From the NCBI RefSeq assembly GCF_020736705.1, contig NZ_CP085990.1, positions 124,001 through 188,000 on the forward strand: 64,000 nt of DNA. The letters run 5' to 3'. The stretch comes from Psychrobacter sanguinis (lineage in GTDB: Bacteria > Pseudomonadota > Gammaproteobacteria > Pseudomonadales > Moraxellaceae). The number at the start of each line of letters is the position of its first letter. Position 1 is the first letter of the stretch. The translations under genes were made by a program, and so were the position numbers. Positions 40,486 through 49,128 of this stretch are shown one piece after another. A model generated the notes under the pieces. That model was not told where the DNA came from. It made no database searches and was given only the letters and a program-made list of their open reading frames with translations.

Positions 40486-41937
40486 CTAGCTGGCAAATCT
40501 TTTACGCCAATAAATCAATGGTAATAGGCAAAGACAACCTAGTGCCACACTTAATATAAAATGGCCACTATAGCCGACCTGAGCCGCTATAAAGCCACTA
40601 ATCAAATGTGCCCCACCACTAAAAACGGTCAATAAACATACTTGGGTGGTAAAATCACTGCCCGCTTTATCATGCCGAGCATAGTGCATGATCATGGTCA
40701 ACATGGCTACCAATGCCATCGCCCCTGCCAGATGCTCGATAGCATTGGCGGCATATGCCCACCAAAAAGGTACCGACTGAGCCTGACTATTAAAGCCGAG
40801 CCAACTTGGATGTTCAAACCCCACTGCTACACCCACGTATAAAGCGGTGGTAGCGACCTGTAAGGCATTAAATGCGATTAACGCATTATGATGGGCCATC
40901 CGCTTTAACAGCCAAGCGGCTAAAGCAGCACCCACCAGAGATGCTACAGACCCTAGCACACTGGCCCACAATCCGATGCTGGCAGTCGATATTCCCATAT
41001 CTACCATCATCGGTTTTACCATACCACTTGACACACCATCCACAATTTTGAATGTCAGCAACACTGTAAGCCAAGCGCGCATGTGTGCGTCTTGCCAAAA
41101 GTAACCATAATGCTCCCAAATATAACGACTCACTGAAGCAAGGGTCAGCGGTGCTCTAGATTGGTGTCTGATATCCTCATTGTTGACCGTCTTTGGCTCC
41201 GAGTCAGGTACTATAATGGGGATATATTTATTTTCAGGATAACGCCAGATGGGCAGCGTATTTAGTACAATTAAAGCCGCCATAGCAAAAAAACTATAAC
41301 GCCAAGACCATTGCCCTAGGACTAGCAACAATACCCCGCCTCCTAAAATAAGCCCCATGCGATAACCAATGACTTGCGCGGCATTGCCCATACCTTGATA
41401 AGGATTTTTCACCGCAGGCAAAGAAGGGTTATTGCGTATCAAGCTCGTTAATGACCGCGTGGCTAGACCGTCAGCGGCCACATCATGGGTCGCTCCTATT
41501 AAGCTCAATAAAAATAGCAATCCATAGATTGCCCAAAGCGTGTTAGCTGAGCTTAATTGATGCGGGTTAAACAAGCCCACCACTGCCACAATACCTGCCG
41601 AAATTAACTGCAAGGGTAAAATCCAACTGCGTGAGCGACCCCATTTAGTCACAAAGTACTTATCTACCACTGGTGCCCATAAAAATTTTAAGGCCCAAGG
41701 GATTAGTAAAAACCCAGACAGCCCTATCATTTGTAGCGATACCTCATACTCTCGCAAAATAGCTGGCAGGGCTTGAGTAATAAACCCTGCTGGCAAACCT
41801 TGAGCGAAATAAAGAGTCAATAAAACCGCCATCAAGCGATAAGGAGCTTTATCGGTCGTCAACTTAGTTTGCGATTCTAAATTATGTAGAGCTTTTTCCT
41901 CTGAAGGCGAGGAATTTAAATTAGGCGGACTTGCCAT
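40486..41937 (-). CDS. MFS transporter, AmpG-like (PAT family)
   Basis: 483 aa, about twelve membrane segments. The N-terminal LYFAQGLPAGFITQALPAILRE and FLLIPWALKFLWAPVVDKY, and GATHDVAADGLATRSL, are typical of the AmpG/PAT group. AmpG imports anhydro-muropeptides for cell-wall recycling and so affects AmpC induction. That substrate is likely but not proven. No ampC or ampD gene is nearby. It is convergent with ypjD. Confidence 0.87.
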   Translation of the reverse strand: MASPPNLNSSPSEEKALHNLESQTKLTTDKAPYRLMAVLLTLYFAQGLPAGFITQALPAILREYEVSLQMIGLSGFLLIPWALKFLWAPVVDKYFVTKWGRSRSWILPLQLISAGIVAVVGLFNPHQLSSANTLWAIYGLLFLLSLIGATHDVAADGLATRSLTSLIRNNPSLPAVKNPYQGMGNAAQVIGYRMGLILGGGVLLLVLGQWSWRYSFFAMAALIVLNTLPIWRYPENKYIPIIVPDSEPKTVNNEDIRHQSRAPLTLASVSRYIWEHYGYFWQDAHMRAWLTVLLTFKIVDGVSSGMVKPMMVDMGISTASIGLWASVLGSVASLVGAALAAWLLKRMAHHNALIAFNALQVATTALYVGVAVGFEHPSWLGFNSQAQSVPFWWAYAANAIEHLAGAMALVAMLTMIMHYARHDKAGSDFTTQVCLLTVFSGGAHLISGFIAAQVGYSGHFILSVALGCLCLLPLIYWRKRFAS

Positions 41938-42068
41938 CGTATGCGGTAATCCCGTAAGTGATATATGAGCATTTGCTTAAATTAGTACTGAATTTTATTA
42001 AATAGCGAGTACTTTATACTGTTTGACTAAAATTAAAAGTAGAGTTTGATAACCTATAACGAAATATC

Positions 42069-42077
42069 TGCTATAAT
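42069..42077 (+). promoter_or_regulatory. Extended -10 promoter for rpmB-rpmG
   Basis: TGCTATAAT is a perfect extended -10 (TGnTATAAT). A TTGATA lies 20 bp upstream, too far for a normal -35, but extended -10 promoters tolerate that. Start of transcription would be near 42084, giving a leader of about 450 nt. Confidence 0.5.
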
Positions 42078-42464
42078 ATCCGGTTTTAACATGGTCTTAA
42101 TAAATAGCCCATGCTATCCGCTTAATCTTTTTACTTTTAAATCCATTTTTACGTTCAAATTATTGAACCTCATTGACCCGTGACACCTCCTAAGGTTATA
42201 ACACTCTTTATTTAGGCCTAAATAAAATATCATTTACGCCTAGGAGACTTAATTTTTTGTGGCAGTTATGCGATAATAGGCAAACAATTGATTTGAAAAA
42301 ACTGGGTTTATGTGGTATAAATACGCCCTTAAAAATTTATCCTGGTCAACCTTTACTTGTTGTGGCGATTAAAGGCGAAGACCACTATCTTTCTGTTAAC
42401 ATTTTATTCAAGTTGCAGTCCTATGTGTCCATAGCCGCATTGTGATTCGTTATCTTGAGTAGTT

Positions 42465-42512
42465 AAGGCAACCAACTATCTTGACATGATTGACATGTCT
42501 TTCGGTTGCCTT
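42465..42512 (+). promoter_or_regulatory. Hairpin in the rpmB leader
   Basis: Outer arms AAGGCAACC and GGTTGCCTT (9 bp) enclose an inner stem GACATG/CATGTC with a 5-base loop. No T-run follows, so it is not a normal terminator. It ends 12 bases before the AGGAG of rpmB, a position fit for translational control by a ribosomal protein. Confidence 0.6.
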
Positions 42513-42534
42513 ACAACTTTATTAGGAGTCCGTC

Positions 42535-42771
42535 ATGTCTCGAGTATGTCAAGTGACAGGAAAGCGCCCTCAGGTGGGTAACAATGTTTCGCATGCGCTT
42601 AACAGAACCCGTCGTCGCTTTTTGCCAAATCTACACAACCATCGTTTTTGGGTAGAATCTGAAAACCGTTTTGTCCGTCTTCGTGTTTCTACTAAAGGCA
42701 TGCGTATTATCGATAAGCACGGTATTGATAAAGTACTTGCTGATTTACGCGCCAAAGGTGAAAAAGTATAG
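42535..42771 (+). CDS. rpmB: 50S ribosomal protein L28
   Basis: 78 aa, starting [23 protein letters not shown]. Only one cysteine remains in the N-terminal motif, so this is the form without a zinc site. AGGAG lies before the ATG. The rpmB-rpmG order is the classic gammaproteobacterial operon. Confidence 0.98.
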   Translation: MSRVCQVTGKRPQVGNNVSHALNRTRRRFLPNLHNHRFWVESENRFVRLRVSTKGMRIIDKHGIDKVLADLRAKGEKV

Positions 42772-42840
42772 TCTTTTAATCGACTAACTAGATGGCTTTC
42801 TACTAAGCCATCTTACTTTACAAATTAATAGGAATGCATC

Positions 42841-42996
42841 ATGAGAGACAAGATTAAGTTAGTATCTACCGCTGGTACTGGTTATTTTTATACCACTACT
42901 AAAAACAAACGTACTATGCCTGGCAAAATGGAAATCAAAAAGTTTGATCCAAAAGTACGTCAGCACGTTATCTTTAAAGAAGCTAAAATCAAATAA
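42841..42996 (+). CDS. rpmG: 50S ribosomal protein L33
   Basis: 51 aa: [20 protein letters not shown], then [20 protein letters not shown] and a tail ending EAKIK. It has no cysteine, so it is the zinc-independent (C-minus) form. It starts 69 bp after rpmB, and the operon ends at the terminator at 43016-43052. Confidence 0.98.
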   Translation: MRDKIKLVSTAGTGYFYTTTKNKRTMPGKMEIKKFDPKVRQHVIFKEAKIK

Positions 42997-43015
42997 TTTT
43001 TTGATTTATTAGCAC

Positions 43016-43052
43016 AAAAAAAGCGGGTTATCTTAGGATAACCCGCTTTTTT
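43016..43052 (+). terminator. Rho-independent terminator of rpmB-rpmG
   Basis: AAAAGCGGGTTATC and GATAACCCGCTTTT form a long stem followed by T6. Confidence 0.94.
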
Positions 43053-43177
43053 ATGTTTTTATTATAGTGCCTAAAACCAAACTAGTTTAATGTCATGCTA
43101 TTCAAGAACTCTTTGGAATCGACTCTATTTAGTCTTTTGCCATTGCCAAACTTCAACCATGGTTAATGAGCCTTCAG

Positions 43178-43242
43178 TTTAACTAGCCCTTACTATAACT
43201 AGCCTTTGCTTTAACTATCTCTCAACTTAACTATAGTGCTCA
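43178..43242 (-). repeat. 16-17 bp degenerate tandem repeat, four units, at a gene's 3' end
   Basis: Units start at 43178, 43194, 43210 and 43227, each around TAACTA. The first two match at 13 of 16 positions. The last unit starts exactly at the stop codon of the gene at 43227-43559 and codes for its final residues. Confidence 0.65.
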
Positions 43243-43559
43243 GGCTCTTCGTCATAGACATTGGCATGCCACTGGCTTACTTGCTTCTGCATCATTTCTT
43301 GTACCGCAGCATGAATCATTTTATGGCCAATAATATGTGCCTCTCGGCCTAACATATCTTTAATCTTATCAGAGAAAGCAATAGTGACTAAAGGATTCTC
43401 AGCATCTGACGAATCACGTAGGACGATTTGACCCTTATCGTTTTCAACCAATTCCAATATAGTTTCTTGAGCGAAGCCACGACCTTTTCGGGTAGTTCTC
43501 TCCCCTGTGTCTGCATCAATCTCAACGTCAATGTTGTCTTTTTCAAAATCAAATACCAT
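43227..43559 (-). CDS. Conserved-looking acidic protein of unknown function
   Basis: 110 aa, soluble and acidic, not recognised. It begins MVFDFEKDNIDVEIDADTGE, then a short basic stretch (RTTRKGRGF), a beta-like middle (GQIVLRDSSDAENPLVTIAF) and a helical end (AHIIGHKMIHAAVQEMMQKQ). No cysteine and no catalytic motif. It lies alone after the rpmG terminator, on the opposite strand. Codon use looks like its neighbours. Confidence 0.75.
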   Translation of the reverse strand: MVFDFEKDNIDVEIDADTGERTTRKGRGFAQETILELVENDKGQIVLRDSSDAENPLVTIAFSDKIKDMLGREAHIIGHKMIHAAVQEMMQKQVSQWHANVYDEEPEHYS

Positions 43560-43770
43560 GCCCTATTCACCTCATATAGCATATGTGTATCTATTAACAA
43601 TGGACGCTAATGACCCAAATTTCAAGGTCTATTTGTTGCAAACGGTGTTTAAACCTATTATTTACAGCTTATTTGGATAGTTTATTTGAATAAAAGACTG
43701 GGATGTTTAACCCTTTATCTTATAAATGCCTGATAAGAAAGCTCTATAGATCAAAGGGCTAACAAGTGCG

Positions 43771-44082
43771 TTAACGCCAATACCTTAATTTAGCCATTTG
43801 AAATAAGAATGACACAAACATTCCTAGATAATAAGCATTTTTAAGTTCAAAGGTAGGGTCGCGGTATTTGAAAGGGAGGGCCACTACGGCGGTAGCGGTC
43901 GGAAAAATAACCAACATCAACAGCCAATTCTCAAACACTGCCAACCAGCCTTGCCAACCTTCTGCATGACGCAGACCCGAAAGTCCCATTAACAGACAGC
44001 CAATAATTAACGCTTTAATCAGCCCCTTGGGTATACTTTCGGGATAAGGATAATAAAATGAATTGCGATCAAAAATCGACAA
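43771..44082 (-). CDS. Small membrane protein of unknown function
   Basis: 103 aa with two or three membrane segments (about residues 20-38, 48-68 and 82-98). It starts MSIFDRNSFYYPYPESIPKG and ends FQMAKLRYWR. No known motif. It forms a same-strand group with the next membrane protein gene and rpe, with gaps of 95 and 64 bp, so shared transcription is possible. Confidence 0.75.
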   Translation of the reverse strand: MSIFDRNSFYYPYPESIPKGLIKALIIGCLLMGLSGLRHAEGWQGWLAVFENWLLMLVIFPTATAVVALPFKYRDPTFELKNAYYLGMFVSFLFQMAKLRYWR

Positions 44083-44177
44083 GTGAGTTCCTTTTTATAT
44101 TGTTATACCATTTATATTGCTATGCTATAAGAGATTAACTTAACCACAATATATTACCTAACGCCGATATATCGCAG

Positions 44178-44567
44178 TTAGCTATAAGTACCCATCAACC
44201 AAAGCATGGTCACGCAGGAAATAAGCCAGCCTAAGGTAAAGGCATTACGTCTTTGAATATGCATACCCTTTACCTTATTCATAATCAAGGCACCAATCCA
44301 AAAAGCAAGCGGAACGCCTATCACAAAGGCCGGCACCAGCACCACAGCATGACGCAAAATAGCACTGATAGAGTCACCGGTTATATAACGAAAGACATAA
44401 CCTGACAAGCTAAGCACCAAAGAAAAGATAGCCAAACCAACCGTAAATGCTTTAGGCACTAAGCTTGGCTTCGCAGTCAACGAATCTTGGGTAACATTAC
44501 TCGTATTCAGCTCAGAGTTCAGCCCGCCATTTATAGGCTTATCATTTCTAGACTTATCGTTTGTCAT
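44178..44567 (-). CDS. Small membrane protein of unknown function
   Basis: 129 aa. A polar, Asn-rich N-terminus of about 40 residues precedes three membrane segments (near 42-60, 70-92 and 105-125). No catalytic motif and no recognised family. It starts 64 bp after rpe on the same strand, so it is probably co-transcribed with it. Confidence 0.75.
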   Translation of the reverse strand: MTNDKSRNDKPINGGLNSELNTSNVTQDSLTAKPSLVPKAFTVGLAIFSLVLSLSGYVFRYITGDSISAILRHAVVLVPAFVIGVPLAFWIGALIMNKVKGMHIQRRNAFTLGWLISCVTMLWLMGTYS

Positions 44568-44631
44568 AGCGCCTCTTTAATCGATCAAATTTCAGTTCAG
44601 GTATGAGGTTTCTGTTAACCCCAAGGCAGTA

Positions 44632-45327
44632 TTAGGCTTGGGCAGTACCTACAAGGCTTAATTCATGACGCATAGCATCAATGGCTTGTTTATAGTCAGG
44701 CTGATTAAAAATCGCTGACCCAGCAACGAACATGTCTGCCCCAGCTTCTGCAATGGCTCTGATATTACTGGCTTTCACCCCACCATCCACTTCTAGACGA
44801 ATTTCTCGGCCACTGGCATCAATACGTTGACGTACCTGTTTAATTTTATCTAAGGTACCTTCAATAAATGACTGACCACCAAAGCCTGGGTTGACGCTCA
44901 TGAGTAGGATTTGATCGACCTTATCCATAACATAATCAAGATAGTGTAACGGTGTAGCAGGATTTAATACCAAGCCACATTTAGCACCACCGTCTTTAAT
45001 CATCTGTAATGAGCGGTCGATATGGTTGGTCGCTTCTGGGTGAAAAGTAATAATACTAGCGCCTGCTTCCAAGAACTGCTCAATCATGCTGTCTACTGGT
45101 GACACCATCAAATGCACATCAATGGGGGCATCGATACCGTAATCACGTAGGGCATTACATATCATACTACCAAAGGTGAGATTGGGCACATAGTGATTGT
45201 CCATAACATCAAAATGCACGACATCAGCGCCAGATTTTAGGACATTCTCAACCTCTTCTCCCAAACGTGCAAAGTCAGCTGAAAGAATAGAGGGGGCAAT
45301 AAGATAGGGCTTTTCAGGACAAATCAT
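44632..45327 (-). CDS. rpe: Ribulose-phosphate 3-epimerase
   Basis: TIM-barrel enzyme interconverting ribulose-5-phosphate and xylulose-5-phosphate in the pentose phosphate pathway. Family motifs are all present: [12 protein letters not shown] at the N-terminus, [36 protein letters not shown] and LEVDGGVK. The metal-binding His and Asp are intact. The length of 231 aa is normal. The binding site is weak. The short motif GGCAGTA recurs 16 bp apart across the stop codon. Confidence 0.97.
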   Translation of the reverse strand: MICPEKPYLIAPSILSADFARLGEEVENVLKSGADVVHFDVMDNHYVPNLTFGSMICNALRDYGIDAPIDVHLMVSPVDSMIEQFLEAGASIITFHPEATNHIDRSLQMIKDGGAKCGLVLNPATPLHYLDYVMDKVDQILLMSVNPGFGGQSFIEGTLDKIKQVRQRIDASGREIRLEVDGGVKASNIRAIAEAGADMFVAGSAIFNQPDYKQAIDAMRHELSLVGTAQA

Positions 45328-45619
45328 AATAGGCTACCGAGGATTGTAGAAACTCATACTTACAAGCGATATTGGATTATTGCTGCTTAAAATAACGCAA
45401 TACTTTGTCAAAATTCAGAGTGAATAGAACGACGATTCAACCCAATTTCATCTGGTAGTGCCTTATTTTATACCAAAAATAATCTGGCTTTAGCTTATGA
45501 ATATAGCTTCTAATAATTATTTGAAAGACAGTACAGCAAGTACATAATATTAGGACAATTAATACATGAATACGTTAGGCTGCAAACCTGTTTAATGAGT
45601 ATCTGTATTCTATCAAACT

Positions 45620-45988
45620 TTAACGAGGTTTATACTGGGTTTTACAGTAAGCACGTCCAACTTCAAAAGGTCGTTTGCTTTGATGCTTAGTAACTCTCCC
45701 CGATACTCGTTTACGCCACATTCTAAAAGAAGACGGCTTTAATTGACTTCGCATCAGTTTAATAACCTCAGGTTCACTAAGGCCATACGTGCGCTCAATG
45801 GCTGAAAATGGTGTTCTGTCCTCCCATGCCATCTCAATAATACGTGAGATTTGTATATCATCAAGAACAGTGACATCAGGGACACAACTGTCTGTGCTTA
45901 TAGATGGCTCATGCGTCAAATCAGCCTTCTGGCTCAGTAATCTGTCCATATCCGCTTGCATAGTGGGTAATGTGTCTTTTGTTGACAA
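45620..45988 (-). CDS. TIGR03643 family protein
   Basis: 122 aa. The C-terminal 75 residues match the TIGR03643 pattern I know: ISRIIEMAWEDRTPFSAIE, YGLSEPEVIKLMRSQLKPSSFRMWRKRVSGR and a basic end. The predicted helix-turn-helix-like core is typical, but the function is unknown. The N-terminal 45 residues are a variable acidic extension. The start is TTG, with AGGAG 7 bases before it. From memory, these genes often cluster with DUF2256 and photolyase/cryptochrome genes; here the DUF2256 gene is at 37115-37279. Confidence 0.88.
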   Translation of the reverse strand: MSTKDTLPTMQADMDRLLSQKADLTHEPSISTDSCVPDVTVLDDIQISRIIEMAWEDRTPFSAIERTYGLSEPEVIKLMRSQLKPSSFRMWRKRVSGRVTKHQSKRPFEVGRAYCKTQYKPR

Positions 45989-46350
45989 TAGTTTCTCCTA
46001 AATGCTTTTTAATTTATGTATCGTTTAAAAGTATGTTAATGCCGAAATAAACTCATATTAAAGCTTAAAAACTAAAGCCTAAAACTCAAGGCTTAAAACT
46101 TGGGGTTTAAGCCTTTCATTAGATTTAGACATATCAATGGAGCTAAGTAACAGCGCCATAAGCCTTAATTTACTGTCAAAATTACTAAATAACGACGGCT
46201 CCTAAACAGTCATTCAATCATGTATCGAAAGTAGACAACTAAGGTTTTCCAAGTCATTAGGTTTACTCAAGAAGATAAGCCTTCATATAAAGGTTTATCT
46301 TCTCATAATTAAAAAACATTAACGTTATCTAAACCTTAGTAATTACTAAG
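45989..46350. other. Intergenic region between TIGR03643 and alx
   Basis: 362 bp without a gene. It contains the 14-bp repeats at 46060-46101 and two inverted repeats: AAGGCTTAAA/TTTAAGCCTT (46088-46115) and a longer imperfect one at 46271-46302 (GAAGATAA...TTATCTTC). Neither has a T-run, so I do not call a terminator. Confidence 0.5.
46060..46101. repeat. 14-bp tandem repeat, three units
   Basis: AAAGCTTAAAAACT, AAAGCCTAAAACTC and AAGGCTTAAAACTT follow each other without gap. The third unit is also the left arm of a perfect 10-bp inverted repeat ending at 46115. Confidence 0.75.
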
Positions 46351-47346
46351 CTATTTGGCTAAGTTAGGATATTTTATTGATAAAAATGCAGTCACGGTTA
46401 AAACCAACACAATAAAGCCAAGAGAAATCGCCATAGGCACATGAAATACATCAAGTAATAGCATTTTAGTACCGATGAATATCAAAATCACGCTCAAAGC
46501 ATACGGTAATAAGTGGAACTTATCCGCCAATCCTGATAATAAAAAGAACATGGCGCGCAATCCCAAAATCGCTAACAAGTTTGCCGTTAGTACAATAAAC
46601 GGGTCGGTCGTCACTGCAAAGATTGCAGGAATTGAATCCACCGCAAAAATCACATCAGATAACTCTACTAAAACCAACACCACCGCAAACGGGGTAAAAT
46701 ATTTAATCCCGTTTTTGATCAGTACAAATCGTTCTTGACCAGATGCGTCATGGGTTTCGTCCGTCAAACGTAAATATTTTTGTAAAAATCGATATATCTC
46801 CGATTGTTTAGGATCTTCTTGTACATTATGATTTTGCCACATTTTAAACCCAGTATAGAGCAAGAAAGCACCGAATAAGTATAAAATCCAACTAAATTCA
46901 CTGACGAGCCAAGCACCCGCAAAAATCATTACCGTACGCATAATAATGGCACCAATTACGCCATATAATAAAATTTTACGTTGCATAGCAGGTGAGACGG
47001 CAAAAGCTGCAAAAATCATTAACCACACAAATACGTTATCAATTGCTAATGATTTTTCCAATAAATAACCTGTAACAAACTCAGTAACTTTCTGATTCGC
47101 TAGACTAATACCGAAGTTTTGTTGTAAATACCACCAAAGTCCTGCGGCAAATAGTGCCGATACACCAACCCAGATAGCGCTCCAAATGCCTGCTTGACGC
47201 ATGGACACACTTTCACCATTCAAAGGTGTTTTGAAAGTAAAAAAATCGACTAATAATAAGATGGCTACGATGGAGAAAAAAATTGCATATAGTGTTGGAC
47301 TACCAATACTCAATGCTTCCGTCGTAGGTAAACTAGCAAGTGACAT
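46351..47346 (-). CDS. alx: Alx/TerC-family manganese exporter
   Basis: 331 aa, about nine membrane segments. GYLLEKSLAIDNVFVWLMIF, LLYGVIGAIIMRTVMIFAG and ELSDVIFAVDSIPAIFAVTTD are nearly the same as in E. coli Alx. The acidic residues in the membrane segments (DN in the first, D-D in the second motif) are the likely Mn2+ path. E. coli Alx exports Mn2+ and is under a Mn2+/pH riboswitch; the same type of riboswitch lies upstream here (47418-47593), which firmly supports the role. Confidence 0.95.
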   Translation of the reverse strand: MSLASLPTTEALSIGSPTLYAIFFSIVAILLLVDFFTFKTPLNGESVSMRQAGIWSAIWVGVSALFAAGLWWYLQQNFGISLANQKVTEFVTGYLLEKSLAIDNVFVWLMIFAAFAVSPAMQRKILLYGVIGAIIMRTVMIFAGAWLVSEFSWILYLFGAFLLYTGFKMWQNHNVQEDPKQSEIYRFLQKYLRLTDETHDASGQERFVLIKNGIKYFTPFAVVLVLVELSDVIFAVDSIPAIFAVTTDPFIVLTANLLAILGLRAMFFLLSGLADKFHLLPYALSVILIFIGTKMLLLDVFHVPMAISLGFIVLVLTVTAFLSIKYPNLAK

Positions 47347-47417
47347 AATCGCTCCTAAAAGATATCATCAAAATTTGATAATCTTGTGATGAGCGACAAG
47401 TGAAGGTGATTTAAAAC

Positions 47418-47470
47418 GCAAAAAACCTTGACCCATGCCAATCACAAATGATTAACAACAGGTCAAGGTC
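47418..47470 (-). terminator. Riboswitch-linked terminator in the alx leader
   Basis: ACCTTGACC and GGGTCAAGGT pair around an interior region, followed by T6 on the minus strand. It lies inside the leader, about 70 bp before the alx start. Its 5' arm overlaps the conserved end of the aptamer, so folding of one would prevent the other. Confidence 0.85.
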
Positions 47471-47593
47471 TGGCTAACTATTTTAATAATAGTTGACTTA
47501 CCGATAAGTAACGTTATTGATTTAACGATGCCTTATGGAATGACGATAAGCCACAAACTTAATAATAAAGTGAGAAGTTACTCCCCTTGAGTA
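47418..47593 (-). ncRNA. yybP-ykoY manganese riboswitch before alx
   Basis: On the minus strand the leader begins with CTCAAGGGGAGTAACTT, the conserved first loop of this class (GGGGAGUA). It later has TATCGTCATTCC, the second conserved loop (CGUCA), and GCCAGACCTTGACC closing the element. These loops meet to form the Mn2+ site in known structures. Mn2+ binding should favour transcription of alx past the terminator at 47418-47470. The class is established for alx/terC genes; the folding here is read by eye. Confidence 0.88.
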
Positions 47594-47599
47594 GCACCG

Positions 47600-47628
47600 A
47601 TTATATTTTAAGATATGCTACTAGTCAA
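47600..47628 (-). promoter_or_regulatory. Sigma-70 promoter of alx
   Basis: TTGACT (47623-47628) and TATAAT (47600-47605) on the minus strand are 17 bp apart, close to the perfect consensus. Transcription would start near 47593, right at the 5' end of the riboswitch. Confidence 0.88.
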
Positions 47629-47766
47629 GATACTTAATAATGTTATTTAGCACATTATATTCCATTAAAACTCACACCTATTTATGGCAGACGAGCAGTC
47701 TAAATTAGCATTTTTAAGATTTTAAAGGTGGTGCTATCGCTAGCCCCACCCTCATTCTAAACTAAT

Positions 47767-47804
47767 AAAGAAAAGCTGTTAGTTAAAAGAAAAACTTTTA
47801 ATTA
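47767..47804 (-). repeat. 19-bp tandem repeat after fghA
   Basis: Two adjacent 19-bp units beginning AAAGAAAA (47767 and 47786) match at 16 of 19 positions. They lie 40 bp past the fghA stop codon. Confidence 0.7.
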
Positions 47805-47843
47805 AAAATAGACAAAGCAAAAGCTAAGTCGACAGTCGTATAG

Positions 47844-48704
47844 CTATCCATGAGTTAATGCGGCGTTATAATGGTGCTCAATATGATCTTCAATCACCGT
47901 TTGAATAAAATAGTAACTGTGATCATAGCCAGCGTGATAACGCAAAGTTAATGGTTGCTCTGCTTTTTGACAAGCTTGCTGTAAGGCTTCAGGGCGTAAA
48001 TAACCGTCAATATAAAAATCATCTGCTGCGCCTTGATCAACTAATATTAGTGGATACTGCTTGCCTGCCTGCTCTACCACCGTCACAGCATCAAACTGTG
48101 ACCAAGCCTGCTGTTGATCATTGTCTTGACCAAAGTACTCCCCAAATGCCGCTTTACCCCAATCCGACTCACTGGCCACACAAACAGGTGCAATCGCTGA
48201 AACACTGATAAATTTACTGGGGTATTTAAAGCCAAACATAATGGCCCCATGCCCGCCCATTGAATGACCGGTTATGCCCACACTACTTATGGCAAACTGA
48301 CTGCGAATCAAGTCGTAAAACTCTTCAGCAATATAACTGTGCATTTTGAAGTTCTCTGCCCAAGGTTGCTCAGTAGCGTCCACATAATAGCTGGCACCTT
48401 GACCCACAAAATAGCGATCATCATTCGCCACGTTTTCACCTTTAGGTGAAGTATCAGGGGCGACAAATATCATACCCAGTTCACTACATTTTTGTTGGAA
48501 GTGTGCTTTATGAGTGACGTTGTCTGGGCTGCAGGTTAATCCTGAGAGATACAATATCGCTGGGCACGTCTTACCAACAAGGGCTTCGTCTGGTAAATAA
48601 ATACTAAAGATCATCTCTGTATTGGTCACAGAGGATTGATGCGAGTAATAACGCTGCTCACCATTGAAACAGCGATTTTTAGTTTGTAATGTTAACGCTG
48701 ACAT
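47844..48704 (-). CDS. fghA: S-formylglutathione hydrolase
   Basis: Hydrolyses S-formylglutathione to formate and glutathione, the second step of glutathione-dependent formaldehyde detoxification. Esterase D family, alpha/beta hydrolase of 286 aa. It has PAILYLSGLTCSPDN, the nucleophile motif GHSMGGHGA and a C-terminal His in YHAGYDHSYYFI. The ATG at 48704 is preferred because AAGGA is spaced 8 bases before it; another ATG three codons upstream lies too close. No formaldehyde dehydrogenase gene is next to it. Confidence 0.95.
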   Translation of the reverse strand: MSALTLQTKNRCFNGEQRYYSHQSSVTNTEMIFSIYLPDEALVGKTCPAILYLSGLTCSPDNVTHKAHFQQKCSELGMIFVAPDTSPKGENVANDDRYFVGQGASYYVDATEQPWAENFKMHSYIAEEFYDLIRSQFAISSVGITGHSMGGHGAIMFGFKYPSKFISVSAIAPVCVASESDWGKAAFGEYFGQDNDQQQAWSQFDAVTVVEQAGKQYPLILVDQGAADDFYIDGYLRPEALQQACQKAEQPLTLRYHAGYDHSYYFIQTVIEDHIEHHYNAALTHG

Positions 48705-49128
48705 ATGACACATCCTTTTTTAAATAAGATGACTTATAAATAGTACAGGTTTATAAAACACCCTTTAAACCTGACGATTTAACTTGGCTTGGGCCAAAAT
48801 GAGAATGAAATTCTTATCTATCGATTTATATAGCGATTCTAACATAGCACTCTACTTTTGAAAGTAAGCCCTCGTAAAGTACAGGTTTCCTTGACTGTAT
48901 CGACTCTATGGCGATATATCTTCCACTATGACGCATCTGTGCCTTAATTAGGTGCAAATAATAGCGGCTGTCTTATTTTTAACGTGGTACATAACTTGCA
49001 CCTTTTCCAATAAGTTAACTCGTTAACCCTTTGTTTTTATTCTTAAACCTAGCCAATCTTAAAGCCAACATATTCGTTAGTTTCTCTAGGTTTAAGTTAT
49101 CATTCAATCGAGCCATAAGGTGTGTACT
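48705..49128. other. fghA / permease divergent intergenic region
   Basis: 424 bp with no gene. Promoters for both genes are expected; none is clear enough to mark. Confidence 0.4.

Larger units (their letters stand above)
41938..42534 (+). promoter_or_regulatory. Long leader region upstream of rpmB
   Basis: About 600 bp without a firm gene. It holds an extended -10 box at 42069 and a strong two-part hairpin at 42465-42512, just before the rpmB binding site. A 62-codon frame from TTG at 42257 exists, but I do not trust it. Confidence 0.45.

Noticed and set aside
42257-42445. A 62-codon frame starting TTG in the rpmB leader, with AGGAG about 11 bases upstream
   Set aside because: Wide spacing, a TTG start, no recognisable motif, and it lies inside what looks like an untranslated leader. 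Chance is the simpler reading; conservation in relatives would change this.
46271-46302. Imperfect inverted repeat GAAGATAA...TTATCTTC as terminator of alx
   Set aside because: No T-run on the minus strand and imperfect pairing; it may still be a weak stop, but I cannot support the call.
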